A stretch of DNA of 28,859 nt from NCBI GenBank assembly GCA_900769075.1, contig CAAGFE010000019.1:1-28859 (forward strand), in the 5' to 3' direction. The notes under the pieces were generated by a model. It ran no database searches and had not been told where the DNA came from. It saw nothing but the letters and a program-made list of their open reading frames with translations. Made by a program: the position numbers and the translations under genes. Origin of the DNA: Clostridia bacterium. Lineage in GTDB: Bacteria > Bacillota > Clostridia > Christensenellales > Aristaeellaceae. How positions within the stretch are numbered: position 1 is the first letter of the stretch; every line of letters starts with the position of its first letter. This document shows, one piece after another, positions 1-8,254 of the stretch.

Positions 1-60
1 AATAGGCCTGAACATCCTTATTGTATCAGAAAGGTGAGTCTTTGTATAACGACTTGCCTT

Positions 61-85
61 CCACCCGCATAGCGGGTGGTTTTCT
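61..85 (+). terminator. Rho-independent terminator of an upstream + strand gene
   Basis: Perfect 8-bp stem CCACCCGC (61-68) / GCGGGTGG (72-79) with loop ATA, followed by TTTTC. It would end a plus-strand transcript coming from outside the window. Nothing coding is seen in bases 1-60. Confidence 0.7.
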
Positions 86-121
86 GTTTCGCTTCGCTCA
101 ACGGTCTAAAGACACTAACTG

Positions 122-160
122 AAAAAACGCGCAGGCTGTCACAGCGGTCTGCGCGTTTTC
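122..160. terminator. Bidirectional terminator, serves the TetR gene
   Basis: An 11-bp stem AAAACGCGCAG (124-134) / CTGCGCGTTTT (149-159) has a nested GCTG-TCA-CAGC helix in its loop. On the minus strand the hairpin is followed by a run of U (A122-A127), 21 bases after the TetR stop codon. On the plus strand TTTTC also follows. Confidence 0.8.
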
Positions 161-180
161 GTCTGCTCATGCTGGTCGGC

Positions 181-861
181 TCACATGCCTGCAATCCGCC
201 GGAACACCTCATCCCATTCCTCCACCCGGACGATCTCCACCGAGCCATAGGGTGCATCCAGCAGCAGTTCAATCGCCCGGCGATACTTTTCCAGGATTTG
301 CAGGAGGCTGAGGGCATCCAGCCGGTTTCCTTCCCTCAGAGCATGGGCCTGCGCCGTGGCAGCCTCTATCCAGCAATGATTCACCAGATGCAGAACCAGG
401 CGCTCCATGTCCTTCACCGGTGGGAACACGGCTTCCACCGTCGCCGCAGCAGTGATTTCTGCCCTCAGCAGGGGAACAAAATGGGTGAGCAGTGCATCCT
501 GATAGATCAGGGCGATGCTGCGGCCCTCTGGCTTCTCGACGGCAGGCAGCAGCATGGCGATAAACTCGGTTTCCGCCAGGCGAAGCGGCATGAACCCGTA
601 CAGCACCGTATTGATCCGAGCGATCGGCGTGGTGGCCCCGGGGAGAGCCTCCGCCGTGAAGGCCGCAGCCCGTTCAGCCCGGCGGGCGCACAGGGCGGAG
701 AGCACCTCCTCCTTGCTGGCGAAATGATGATAAAACCCGCCCTTGGACGTGGAAGCAGCGTTCAGCAGGTCCTGCACGCTGGTTTCCTCGTACCCCTGCC
801 GGCAGAACAGCCTTTCCGCCGTATTGAGCAGCTCCTGACGCTTCTCGTCGCCCTTGCGCAT
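181..861 (-). CDS. TetR/AcrR family transcriptional regulator
   Basis: A 226-residue DNA-binding repressor-type protein. The N-terminus has the TetR helix-turn-helix: ELLNTAERLFCRQGYEETSV, then LLNAASTSKGGFYHHFASKEEVL, with the diagnostic GGFYHHF turn near residues 40-46. The rest is the variable all-helical ligand/dimer domain, so the inducer cannot be inferred. I chose the ATG at 861 because AAGGAG lies about 9 bases upstream on the minus strand; longer in-frame starts precede the promoter-like elements and lack a site. It is transcribed divergently from sbcD across a 151-base gap. TetR proteins often control divergent or adjacent genes, but sbcCD is an unusual target and the real target may be beyond the left edge. 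Family assignment is firm; function is unknown. Confidence 0.9.
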   Translation of the reverse strand: MRKGDEKRQELLNTAERLFCRQGYEETSVQDLLNAASTSKGGFYHHFASKEEVLSALCARRAERAAAFTAEALPGATTPIARINTVLYGFMPLRLAETEFIAMLLPAVEKPEGRSIALIYQDALLTHFVPLLRAEITAAATVEAVFPPVKDMERLVLHLVNHCWIEAATAQAHALREGNRLDALSLLQILEKYRRAIELLLDAPYGSVEIVRVEEWDEVFRRIAGM

Positions 862-897
862 GGTTCCGTTCTCCTTGCTCCATGATGTTCCTTGTAT

Positions 898-927
898 AGT
901 ATAGGCCATCCTGGCGGAATTAGTCAA
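898..927 (-). promoter_or_regulatory. Promoter for the TetR gene
   Basis: On the minus strand, -35 TTGACT (922-927), 18-base spacer, -10 TATACT (898-903), about 37 bases before the start codon. Matches the vegetative sigma-A pattern. Confidence 0.65.
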
Positions 928-949
928 GCCATGAAATGCCGCGTTCCAC

Positions 950-978
950 TTGACGAATCCCTTTTCATAGGGGATAAT
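950..978 (+). promoter_or_regulatory. Promoter for sbcD-sbcC
   Basis: -35 TTGACG (950-955), 17-base spacer, -10 GATAAT (973-978), about 35 bases before the sbcD ATG. The spacer and -10 carry a CCC-TTTTCATA-GGG inverted repeat that might be an operator. Confidence 0.65.
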
Positions 979-1012
979 AAGGGGGATGATTTGGGGTGGG
1001 AGGCTGTTTGCG

Positions 1013-2170
1013 ATGAAATTCCTGGTTCTGTCCGACCTGCATCTGGGCCGGCAGCTGCACCGCTATTCCCTGCAGGAGGAGCAGGCCGAAATGCTGGAGA
1101 GAATCCGGCTCATCGCGGAGGCGGAGCAGCCTCAGGCTGTGCTCATCGCCGGGGATGTGTACGACCGCAGCCTGCCTCCCGTGTATGCAACCCAGCTGCT
1201 GGACGGCTTCCTGGCTGCGCTGACAAGGTTCACGACGGTATGCGTCATCAGCGGCAACCATGATTCCGCCGAGCGGCTGTCCTTCCTGGCTGAGCCGCTG
1301 AAAAAGGGCGGGCTGTACATTTCCCCGGTGTACCGCGGACAGATTGCGCCGATCACCCTCACAGACGAAGCCGGGCCCGTTGACATCTGGCTGCTGCCCT
1401 TTGTGAAAGCGGCAACCGTGCGCCCCTTTTTCCCGGAGGAAACCATCGAAACCACCCATGATGCGGTAGCCTGTGTCCTCCGCCGCATCCCCCTCCAGCC
1501 CCATCGGCGCAGCGTGCTGGTTGCGCATCAATTTGTGGCAGGCGCCACGCTCAGCGGCTCCGAGGAAACCATTGAAACGGCCCCGGCAGATGTGACCGTG
1601 GGCGGCACTGATCTGGTGGACGCACGCCTTTTTGCCGCTTTCGACTTTGTGGCACTGGGCCATCTCCACCGGGCACAGAACGTGGGCAGCGAGCGCATCC
1701 GCTACTGCGGCACACCCATGGCCTACGATTTCTCCGAGGCAGGCGCGGAGAAGTCCGTTTCCGTGGTGGAGCTGGCTGGTGACCGCAGCGTGACGCTGCG
1801 GACGATTCCTATTCCACCGCCCCGAAACCTGGTAGAAGTGCGGGGACGATTCGATGATATCGTCAGCGAGGAAGCCATCCGACGCGCTGAGAAAGATGCC
1901 TACACCCACGTCATACTGACGGACGACGTGCCCATCCCCGACGTGACGAACCGTCTGCGCCAGGTATATCCCCGCATGACCCATCTGGACTGGGACAACA
2001 GCCGGACCCGGCAGGAGGATGATTTCTCCGTTACTGCCGATGTGAAAAAGCACACGCCCCTCACCCTGTTCGCGGAATTTTTCCAGCGGATGGGCGGGAC
2101 GGAGATGAGCGATGAGCAGCGCCGATATGTGGAGCGGCTCATCAGCGAGATATGGGAGGAAAGGGCTTGA
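1013..2170 (+). CDS. sbcD: Exonuclease SbcCD, nuclease subunit D (Mre11-like)
   Basis: 385-residue metallophosphoesterase subunit of the SbcCD complex, which uses Mn-dependent nuclease activity to cut hairpins and blocked DNA ends in the cytoplasm. All phosphoesterase motifs are visible: SDLHLGR (D8, H10), GDVYDR (D48), GNHDS (N82, H83, D84), a histidine in VAHQF and GHLH (H217, H219). The C-terminal part is the capping and SbcC-binding region. The ATG at 1013 is chosen because GGGAGG lies 9 bases upstream and because the family starts MKFLxxSDLHLG; the earlier in-frame ATG at 986 would add nine untypical residues. It overlaps sbcC by four bases, so the subunits are translationally coupled. 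Confidence 0.96.
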   Translation: MKFLVLSDLHLGRQLHRYSLQEEQAEMLERIRLIAEAEQPQAVLIAGDVYDRSLPPVYATQLLDGFLAALTRFTTVCVISGNHDSAERLSFLAEPLKKGGLYISPVYRGQIAPITLTDEAGPVDIWLLPFVKAATVRPFFPEETIETTHDAVACVLRRIPLQPHRRSVLVAHQFVAGATLSGSEETIETAPADVTVGGTDLVDARLFAAFDFVALGHLHRAQNVGSERIRYCGTPMAYDFSEAGAEKSVSVVELAGDRSVTLRTIPIPPPRNLVEVRGRFDDIVSEEAIRRAEKDAYTHVILTDDVPIPDVTNRLRQVYPRMTHLDWDNSRTRQEDDFSVTADVKKHTPLTLFAEFFQRMGGTEMSDEQRRYVERLISEIWEERA

Positions 2171-4941
2171 GACCGCTGACGCTGACCATGAGCGCCTTTG
2201 GCTCCTATGCCGGGGTGCAGGAGCTGGATTTTACCCGCCTGGGCGATAAGGGACTGTACCTGATTTGCGGGGACACCGGCGCGGGCAAGACGACGATTTT
2301 CGATGCGATCACCTATGCGCTGTATGATGCGCCTTCCGGCGGCGATGACACCCGCAAGGATGCCCAGCGAACCGTGAAGATGCTGCGCAGCACCTACGCC
2401 GCGCCCGCTGTGCCGACCTATGTGCGTCTGACCTTTCTGCATCATGGACAAACCTACGCAATCCGCCGCAGCCCGGCCTACCTGCGCCCCAAGCAGCGCG
2501 GCGAAGGCCTGGTGGAGGAGAAGCCCACGGCGGAATTGACGCTCCCCGACGGCACCGTGGTGGCGGACAGGTCGGTCAATGCCCGGCTGATTGATATTCT
2601 TGGACTGAACCGGGAGCAGTTCAAGCAGGTGTCGATGATTGCGCAGGGAGAATTCCGGGAGCTGCTCAAGGCCGACACGGACAGGCGCAGGATTCTCTTC
2701 CGCGACCTGTTCTCCACCGCGAATTACAGCCGCCTCCAGGACAGGCTGTCCCAGGATGCCGCTGAACAAAAGCGCGTCTGCGATGAGCAGCGACGAGTGA
2801 TTCTCGATGCCCTGCGAACCGTGGATGCCGTCGCGAAGGATGAGCAATTGGCTGCGCTCCATGCGAATACCCTGCCGCCATCCGAGGCTGATGCCTTGAT
2901 TACGTCATACATCGCTCAGGACGAATCTGCGGAAGCAAACGCGCAGGCAGCCCTACGCCAGGCGGATGAAGCCAGCAAGGAGCTGGCTCGTCAGCAGGAG
3001 CAGGCTGCGCATCGGCTGAAATTGGTTCAGCAGGTGAAGCAGACCGAGGACATGCTGCTGGCCGATGCAAAGCGGCTTTCCGATGCCTCCCAGGCGCTGG
3101 AGGAGGCCCGCAGGCGTCAGCCGGATGCCTTGAAGCATCTTGCGGATGCTGCTGCGCTTGAAACGCTGCTGCCCGAGTACGACAGCTTTCAGTCTTGCTC
3201 TGAGGACGCTGAAAGTCTGGCTCAGCATCTGCAGGAGGCCCAGGCAGAAGCAGCAAGGCTTCAGCGGGACATTACTGCCGAGGCGGATCACATTGCCCGC
3301 GCGAAGGCGGAACAGAGCGCGCTGAACGGCTGCGCGGCAGAATCCGAGCGCCAGAATCAGGCATGCAGCGACCTTCAGCACGCACTGGAGGAGGTGGAAG
3401 CGCTGGGCATGGCATACACAACGCTGGAGCGTGCCAGACAAGCCGAGCAGGCACGTTTGCGCCTTTGGCAGGAGGACATTGCCGCGACCAAGGCCGCCCA
3501 GGATCGGTATTCCGCCCTGTCCGCTGCCTGGTTTTCGCAGCAGGCGGGCCATCTGGCGAAAGAATGCCTGACGCCGGGACTTCCCTGCCCGGTTTGCGGC
3601 AGCACAAGCCATCCCGCCCCGGCAGCACTGCCCGCCGAGGCGGTGGAGAAATCTGCCGTGGACGCCGCCGAACAAGCGCGTGACGCGGCCCTGCGCAAGG
3701 AAAGCAAGGCCCACCGCGACTACGATCTTGCAAAGAACAATGCAGATCAGCAGGAAAACACGCTGCGGGAGAAATCCGGCATGCTGGAGGCTGTCACGAT
3801 TAACGACATTCCCGCCGCAGCCGTCAGGCGCCGAACGGAACTGAATCAGCTGCTTCAGGAGGGCAGACAGAAGCTTCACCAGGCGCAGCAGGGTGCCGCC
3901 AGATATGCGGTGCTGACCAAGGCTTTGCCGGGCCAGGAAGCTGCCTTCGCCCGCAAGCAGGCCAAGTTAAACGATCTCACCTCTGCCGCCGTGGGCCAGC
4001 AGGCAAGGCTGACCGCCCTGCGGGAGCAGGCCGCTGCCCTTGCCGCCAAGCTGCCCTACCCGGACAAACCAACGGTTCTGACAGAAATGAACCGGCTGAG
4101 AAGGGCGGCAGAAGCCATTGACGCCGCCATCCGGAATGCAGATGCGGCGCACCGCAAGGCCACGGAGGATCTGACCGCCCATCAGGGTCAATGCGACGCA
4201 TACCATGCGCAGCTTGACCTGCTGCCGGAATACGATCTTGATGACATCACAGCCCAAGCAAAGGCGCTGGAGGAATCCACCCGCCAGCTCAACGCGCAGA
4301 TGCGGGCGCTGATTGTCCGGCTGAATCAGAATCGCCGGGCGAAAGAACTTATCACCAAGGCGCGGGCGGCGCTGGAGAAGGAGGATCAGCGGCTCAGCTG
4401 GCTGAGCGAGCTGGCCGCCACGGCCAACGGACGCCTTCAGGGGCGTGAAAAGGTGATGCTGGAAGCCTATGTGCAGATGGCTTTTTTCGAGCGCATCCTC
4501 CGCCACGCCAACCGCCGGATGAAGGTCATGAGCCGCGGGAAGTATGAGCTTGTCCGTGCGGCCGCGGCGGACAACAAACGCAGCCAGACCGGGTTGGAGC
4601 TGAATGTGCTGGATTACATCAGCGGCGTGGAGCGCAGCGTTGCATCCCTTTCCGGCGGCGAGGCATTCCTGGCCAGCCTGTCGCTGGCGCTGGGGATGTC
4701 CGATGAGATTCAGGCGCAGGAAGGCGGCATTGAGCTGGACGTGCTCTTTGTTGACGAGGGCTTTGGCTCCCTGGATGAGGAACTGCTCCGCCTTGCCATC
4801 GGCACGCTGAAATCCCTGAGCGAGAATTGCCGTCTGGTGGGCGTCATCAGCCATGTTGCAGAGCTTCGGGAACGCATCGACCGGAAGATCATCGTGACGA
4901 AGGACCCCAACGGATCAAGCCGCGCGCGGATCGAATGCTGA
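2167..4941 (+). CDS. sbcC: Exonuclease SbcCD, ATPase subunit C (Rad50-like)
   Basis: A 924-residue SMC-like ATPase that clamps DNA for SbcD. Walker A GDTGAGKT is at about residues 35-42, long coiled-coil arms rich in Ala/Gln/Glu run from about 180 to 780, the zinc-hook CPVC is at about 474-477 in the middle, the ABC signature LSGGE is at 828-832, and Walker B VLFVDEGFG has D863/E864. I place the start at TTG 2167: it gives the family-typical MRPLTLTMSAFG N-terminus, has GGAGG about 8 bases upstream, and creates a TTGA overlap with the sbcD stop. The in-frame ATG at 2152 has no proper site and would lie inside sbcD. The length is near the usual 1000-1050, with somewhat short arms. Confidence 0.95.
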   Translation: MRPLTLTMSAFGSYAGVQELDFTRLGDKGLYLICGDTGAGKTTIFDAITYALYDAPSGGDDTRKDAQRTVKMLRSTYAAPAVPTYVRLTFLHHGQTYAIRRSPAYLRPKQRGEGLVEEKPTAELTLPDGTVVADRSVNARLIDILGLNREQFKQVSMIAQGEFRELLKADTDRRRILFRDLFSTANYSRLQDRLSQDAAEQKRVCDEQRRVILDALRTVDAVAKDEQLAALHANTLPPSEADALITSYIAQDESAEANAQAALRQADEASKELARQQEQAAHRLKLVQQVKQTEDMLLADAKRLSDASQALEEARRRQPDALKHLADAAALETLLPEYDSFQSCSEDAESLAQHLQEAQAEAARLQRDITAEADHIARAKAEQSALNGCAAESERQNQACSDLQHALEEVEALGMAYTTLERARQAEQARLRLWQEDIAATKAAQDRYSALSAAWFSQQAGHLAKECLTPGLPCPVCGSTSHPAPAALPAEAVEKSAVDAAEQARDAALRKESKAHRDYDLAKNNADQQENTLREKSGMLEAVTINDIPAAAVRRRTELNQLLQEGRQKLHQAQQGAARYAVLTKALPGQEAAFARKQAKLNDLTSAAVGQQARLTALREQAAALAAKLPYPDKPTVLTEMNRLRRAAEAIDAAIRNADAAHRKATEDLTAHQGQCDAYHAQLDLLPEYDLDDITAQAKALEESTRQLNAQMRALIVRLNQNRRAKELITKARAALEKEDQRLSWLSELAATANGRLQGREKVMLEAYVQMAFFERILRHANRRMKVMSRGKYELVRAAAADNKRSQTGLELNVLDYISGVERSVASLSGGEAFLASLSLALGMSDEIQAQEGGIELDVLFVDEGFGSLDEELLRLAIGTLKSLSENCRLVGVISHVAELRERIDRKIIVTKDPNGSSRARIEC

Positions 4942-5016
4942 GTCACAAAAATGTAAGAAGAAATTCCAAACAAATTCACATCATTTCAGGAAGAAAGCAG
5001 GAGGCAGGTTCGTTAT

Positions 5017-5601
5017 ATGGATGAACAGAATCAACTACGAAAGGAGGCCGAGTCAGTGGAACAGGCGCTGTACTATACAGACAATCACGCGGCAGACTTT
5101 TCGCAGGATTTATCCGCTTATTATGCTGATCTGTACGAACGCTACGCAACCGATGTGCTCAGGATGTGCTATTTTTACCTCGCTGACCGGCAGAAGGCGG
5201 AGGATGTCGTGCAGGATGTGTTCGTCCGGCTGATGACGACCAATCCCCCATTGCAGCCCGGCAAGGAGAAAGCCTGGCTGCTGAAGGTGGCCATGAACCG
5301 CTGCCGGGATCTATGGCGCGGCGCATGGCTCAAGCGCGTGGTGCTCGGCAGTCCGACCTTCGAGCTGATTCCGGCGCCGGACGAGTTCAGCCACATCGGC
5401 GACCGGCAGGAGATGATGAGCGCCATCAACCAGCTGCCCGCCATGTTTAAGGAGGTCATTCTCCTGCATTATTACCAGGGTTACGGGATCTCCGAAATCG
5501 CGGACATGATGGAGCTGCCTGAGGGAACCATTTCCTCGCGGCTGTCCCGCGCCCGCAAAAAGCTTGAAGAAGTGCTGTCGAAAGGAGGCGAGGAACTATG
5601 A
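5017..5601 (+). CDS. ECF-type RNA polymerase sigma factor
   Basis: A 194-residue sigma-70 family protein of the two-domain ECF kind. Region 2 is at about residues 28-95 (DLYERYATDVLRMCYFYL, then KAEDVVQDVFVRLM) and region 4 at about 135-190, with the helix-turn-helix GYGISEIADMMELPEGTISSRLSRARKKL. It redirects RNA polymerase to a small regulon, usually envelope stress. The start is uncertain: ATG 5017 has GGAGG about 12 bases upstream, but GTG 5056 has a near-perfect AAAGGAGG 8 bases upstream and would remove 13 poorly conserved residues. The stop overlaps the next gene by ATGA, the standard arrangement with a membrane regulator. No terminator separates it from sbcC (75-base gap), so read-through is possible. 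Confidence 0.9.
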   Translation: MDEQNQLRKEAESVEQALYYTDNHAADFSQDLSAYYADLYERYATDVLRMCYFYLADRQKAEDVVQDVFVRLMTTNPPLQPGKEKAWLLKVAMNRCRDLWRGAWLKRVVLGSPTFELIPAPDEFSHIGDRQEMMSAINQLPAMFKEVILLHYYQGYGISEIADMMELPEGTISSRLSRARKKLEEVLSKGGEEL

Positions 5602-6560
5602 AGCAGAACAAGCACATGGATGTGGACGCGATGCTGCGCGACCTGCCTGAAATCACAGACAAAGCCATGGGCGGTCTGGAGGCTACGCCGTTCCTCAAGG
5701 CGCGCATTGATCGCGCCGTCAACGAAAAGAAACAGGGCAAGGTTCGATTCGCGTTCCCCAGGTGGGCCCCGGCTGTTTGCTGCGCTGCGATGGTCTTGCT
5801 GGTTGCGCTGACAGTGATCCCGCTGGGGGCCAAGGATCCCGTCGATCCGCTGATCCAGACCCAGGCGCTGGGCCCCACGGCTTCACCGCCCTCCGTTTTG
5901 TCGGCTGACCTGAACCGCGGCGGCGTTTCCATCGTCGAAACCGCCTCCAAGCCGGGGTATCGCAGCATCTGGTCCGACGTGAAAGACGGGGCCTTCCCGC
6001 TCATCGGCCTGAACGGCAAGTTCTACCGCATGCTGACCAGTCCCAACTCGGTGGATGCTTCCCTGCTGGGTGCGCAGGTGGCAGCCGTTTCCGAGTTCAC
6101 CACCGAGCCTTCCCTCTCTGGGACGGACGTGGTACTTTCCAACGCAGTGACCTCCGGGACGGCGGTATACGCCATCCAGGGCGTGAGCGAGAATACACTG
6201 GTGGCAGCACAGGTGAACGGCCGCATCCGCCTGTTCCAGCGCGTGAGCTTCAACGGCAATGCGCTGCGCGGCAAGGAGAAGCTGGCAGACACCCTCGCCA
6301 TTTCCGGACAGGTGATTGCCATGGAGCTCAGCAACGTGGGCACGGTGACCGATCCCGCGACCTGCGAAGCCCTGCTGACCACGCTGCTCAGGTGCGCCAG
6401 CTATGAATCCAGCGGCAGCATTTCTTCCCGGAAGGCGCTGCTGATCGAGCTGAACAACGGCCTGGTGCTTCAGCTGGCCGTCAAGGGCGACAACCTGGCT
6501 GCCTGCGGCGTGTGGAGCTGCCCCGAGTTCTTTGAGCAGTTTGAAGCTGCCTGCAACTGA
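5598..6560 (+). CDS. Single-pass membrane protein, probable anti-sigma partner
   Basis: A 320-residue protein with a roughly 54-residue charged cytosolic N-terminus, one membrane segment at about residues 56-77 (WAPAVCCAAMVLLVALTVIP) and a roughly 240-residue extracytoplasmic region. Its start overlaps the sigma stop by four bases, so the two are made together. Size, topology and coupling match Firmicutes anti-sigma/sensor proteins that hold an ECF sigma at the membrane. I see no zinc-binding HxxxCxxC anti-sigma motif and no named family, so the role rests on context. The external part has short beta-like repeats and could sense a wall or surface signal. It is followed directly by a strong terminator, which makes this a two-gene unit. 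Confidence 0.75.
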   Translation: MKQNKHMDVDAMLRDLPEITDKAMGGLEATPFLKARIDRAVNEKKQGKVRFAFPRWAPAVCCAAMVLLVALTVIPLGAKDPVDPLIQTQALGPTASPPSVLSADLNRGGVSIVETASKPGYRSIWSDVKDGAFPLIGLNGKFYRMLTSPNSVDASLLGAQVAAVSEFTTEPSLSGTDVVLSNAVTSGTAVYAIQGVSENTLVAAQVNGRIRLFQRVSFNGNALRGKEKLADTLAISGQVIAMELSNVGTVTDPATCEALLTTLLRCASYESSGSISSRKALLIELNNGLVLQLAVKGDNLAACGVWSCPEFFEQFEAACN

Positions 6561-6570
6561 TCCTGCGAAC

Positions 6571-6612
6571 AAACCGCCCGTGCGCCTGCATGGGCGGTTT
6601 TCTTGTTTTTTG
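6571..6612 (+). terminator. Terminator of the sigma/membrane-protein unit
   Basis: A 9-bp perfect stem AAACCGCCC (6571-6579) / GGGCGGTTT (6592-6600), then TCTTGTTTTTT. It begins 10 bases after the stop codon. Confidence 0.9.
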
Positions 6613-6651
6613 CCGGATGAACCTTTTCGCCATGATGGACGACTATTTGAG

Positions 6652-6665
6652 TGAAATGCATTTCA
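6652..6665. promoter_or_regulatory. Perfect 14-bp palindrome, possible operator
   Basis: TGAAATGCATTTCA reads identically on both strands. It lies 27 bases before the start codon of the decayed sigma-like fragment and is flanked by AGTGA...TCACT. No bound regulator is known. Confidence 0.35.
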
Positions 6666-6692
6666 AAAATCACTTTGAAAGGGGGCGAACAC

Positions 6693-6832
6693 ATGGAAGC
6701 CTTTGTACAGGCCTACGCTGAACACCGCGGTGCCATTGAGCGCTATGTTCGTTTTCGCATGCGGAAACCATCATCATCAACGGAACAACCTATGTGCACT
6801 GGTATGACTGCATCACCAGCTACATCCTGTAA
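6693..6832 (+). pseudogene. Decayed ECF sigma-like gene (internal deletion/frameshift scar)
   Basis: An ATG at 6693 with AAAGGGGG 7 bases upstream opens MEAFVQAYAEHRGAIERYVRFRM, which looks like the first helix of an ECF sigma region 2. From about 6761 the sense shifts by two bases into another frame that reads ETIIINGTTYVHWYDCITSYIL and stops at TAA 6830-6832. The original frame runs on as low-complexity Ser/Thr sequence. The simplest reading is a deletion that joined the start of a sigma gene to the tail of another gene. The intact ribosome site shows the 5' end was once translated. I infer the sigma identity from 23 residues only. Confidence 0.5.
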
Positions 6833-6843
6833 GCGAAGGCGCC

Positions 6844-6872
6844 TTGACAAATCAGGCGGAATATGCAAGAAT
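6844..6872 (+). promoter_or_regulatory. Candidate promoter for the SH3b protein
   Basis: -35 TTGACA (6844-6849), 17-base spacer, weak -10 AAGAAT (6867-6872, 4 of 6 matches). A 13-bp inverted repeat ACGGT-CGA-ACCGT (6877-6889) lies just downstream and could be an operator. Confidence 0.4.
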
Positions 6873-6914
6873 TGAGACGGTCGAACCGTTATGTATGCAA
6901 AGGAAGTGATGCGG

Positions 6915-8144
6915 ATGCGAAAAGGAATCGCGCTGATTGCCGTGATCTGCCTGGTTGGGACGGGCGTATTGGCGGAATCACCGCCATCCCCAACGCCGCT
7001 TGCAGGGTATTCCCTGCGGGCCTCGCCGGATGAGGTGCGGGTCTACGCAACCAGAAGCACCAAGGCCAATATCGTGGGATACCTCCTTCCCGGCGGGAAC
7101 CAGGAGGTTCAGGTGCTGAGCGTGACGGGTGACTGGTGCTACATCAGCTTTACCTCGATTTACGGTGTCAGCTTCGGATATGTCCCGCTCTCCTGCTTTA
7201 ACGCGGCCGCCGCGCCCACGCCAACGCCCAGGCCGGCGGTCACCTATGAACCCGGCACACCAGGCTGGATCAAGAACATCCAGAGCGGGTATCGGGTGAA
7301 CCTGCGGGAAGAGCCTTCCGGCTCCGCCAAATCGTTGGGCAAGTACTACACGGGCACGCCGGTGGTTCTGACAGGAAACGCGGAAAACGGCTTTGTCCAG
7401 GTGCTGCTCGCCGGAACGGTGCTGGGCTGGCTGGATGTTCGCTTCCTGACCACTGACGCCCTCGATTTTGTCCCCGAGACCCCCATCGTCACCGTCAAGA
7501 ACAGCGGAGGTACACTGCGCTCCGGGCCGGGCACGGATGATCGCCGGCTGGGCTGGTTCGCCAAGGGCCAGGCGGTGACGGTGCTTGGCGTTCGCTCCGA
7601 CGGCTGGTATCATGTGCAGGTGGATGAACAAGTTGGCTATATGGCCGAGTCCGTTCTGTCCGGCAATTTCCCGTTCGGGTATGGCATGGACAGTGACAAC
7701 CCCGCGATTCACAGCAATACAGACCAAACGTCGGTTTTTTACATCAACACAAGAAGCAGTGGCAGCCTGCATCTGCGGAAATCTGCTTCATCCACCTCGG
7801 CCTCTCTTGGTCAGTTCTATACGGGAACGCCCCTTAGCATCATCAGTTACACCAGAAACGGCTGGGCTTATGTACGCATCGGGCAGACGGAGGGCTACAT
7901 GGATGCGTCCTACCTCACGTCCACCTGCCCAACGCAGACCGGCAAGGCGTACATTGTCCGGAACAGTCGAGCATCCGGTCTCAACCTGCGCGGCCTTCCC
8001 TCCACGGGCGGTGAAATCCTTGATTTCCTCCCCAACAGCACCGAGGTGACGGTTCTGGGCACCCTCAGCAACGGCTGGTGCTATGTGAACAGCAGCGGGA
8101 CGCTGGGCTATCTGCTCGGCTCCGGATTGACCGAGAAGAAATAA
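6915..8144 (+). CDS. Secreted protein with five bacterial SH3 (SH3b) repeats
   Basis: A 409-residue protein with a Sec signal peptide (MRKGIALIAVICLVGTGVLA, cleavage likely after residue 20). Five SH3b modules follow at about residues 32-95, 122-178, 190-248, 274-334 and 345-405, each with the L-R-x-x-P/S...G-x-x-VTVL...W-x-x-V...GY-M/L pattern. A Pro/Thr linker at about 99-116 separates the first from the rest. SH3b domains bind peptidoglycan peptides or surface ligands, and no catalytic domain is present, so this is probably a wall-binding or adaptor protein. Three clustered ATG codons occur; ATG 6915 is chosen for its 8-base spacing from AGGAAG (6901-6906). It may belong to the neighbouring ECF regulon, which is inference. 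Confidence 0.88.
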   Translation: MRKGIALIAVICLVGTGVLAESPPSPTPLAGYSLRASPDEVRVYATRSTKANIVGYLLPGGNQEVQVLSVTGDWCYISFTSIYGVSFGYVPLSCFNAAAAPTPTPRPAVTYEPGTPGWIKNIQSGYRVNLREEPSGSAKSLGKYYTGTPVVLTGNAENGFVQVLLAGTVLGWLDVRFLTTDALDFVPETPIVTVKNSGGTLRSGPGTDDRRLGWFAKGQAVTVLGVRSDGWYHVQVDEQVGYMAESVLSGNFPFGYGMDSDNPAIHSNTDQTSVFYINTRSSGSLHLRKSASSTSASLGQFYTGTPLSIISYTRNGWAYVRIGQTEGYMDASYLTSTCPTQTGKAYIVRNSRASGLNLRGLPSTGGEILDFLPNSTEVTVLGTLSNGWCYVNSSGTLGYLLGSGLTEKK

Positions 8145-8150
8145 CACAAA

Positions 8151-8187
8151 CAGGCAGTGCCAATTGACGGCGCTGCCTTTTCTTTTG
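8151..8187 (+). terminator. Terminator of the SH3b gene
   Basis: Stem GGCAGTGCC / GGCGCTGCC (one G-T pair) with loop AATTGAC, then TTTTCTTTT, just after the stop codon. Confidence 0.85.
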
Positions 8188-8194
8188 GAGCATC

Positions 8195-8224
8195 AAAAAG
8201 GGCCGCTGTGTTTCCACAGCGGCC
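8195..8224 (-). terminator. Terminator of the sugar-transport operon
   Basis: A perfect 10-bp stem GGCCGCTGTG (8201-8210) / CACAGCGGCC (8215-8224), loop TTTC on the plus strand. On the minus strand it is followed by CTTTTT. It lies 31 bases past the stop of the solute-binding gene and faces the SH3b terminator. Confidence 0.9.
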
Positions 8225-8254
8225 GCCATGTTCCTTGCGGATGACCGAATGCGA

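Noticed and set aside
4942..5016. Possible sigma-specific autoregulatory promoter before the ECF gene
   Set aside because: No convincing GGAAC/AAC -35 with a spaced -10 could be found in the 75-base gap.
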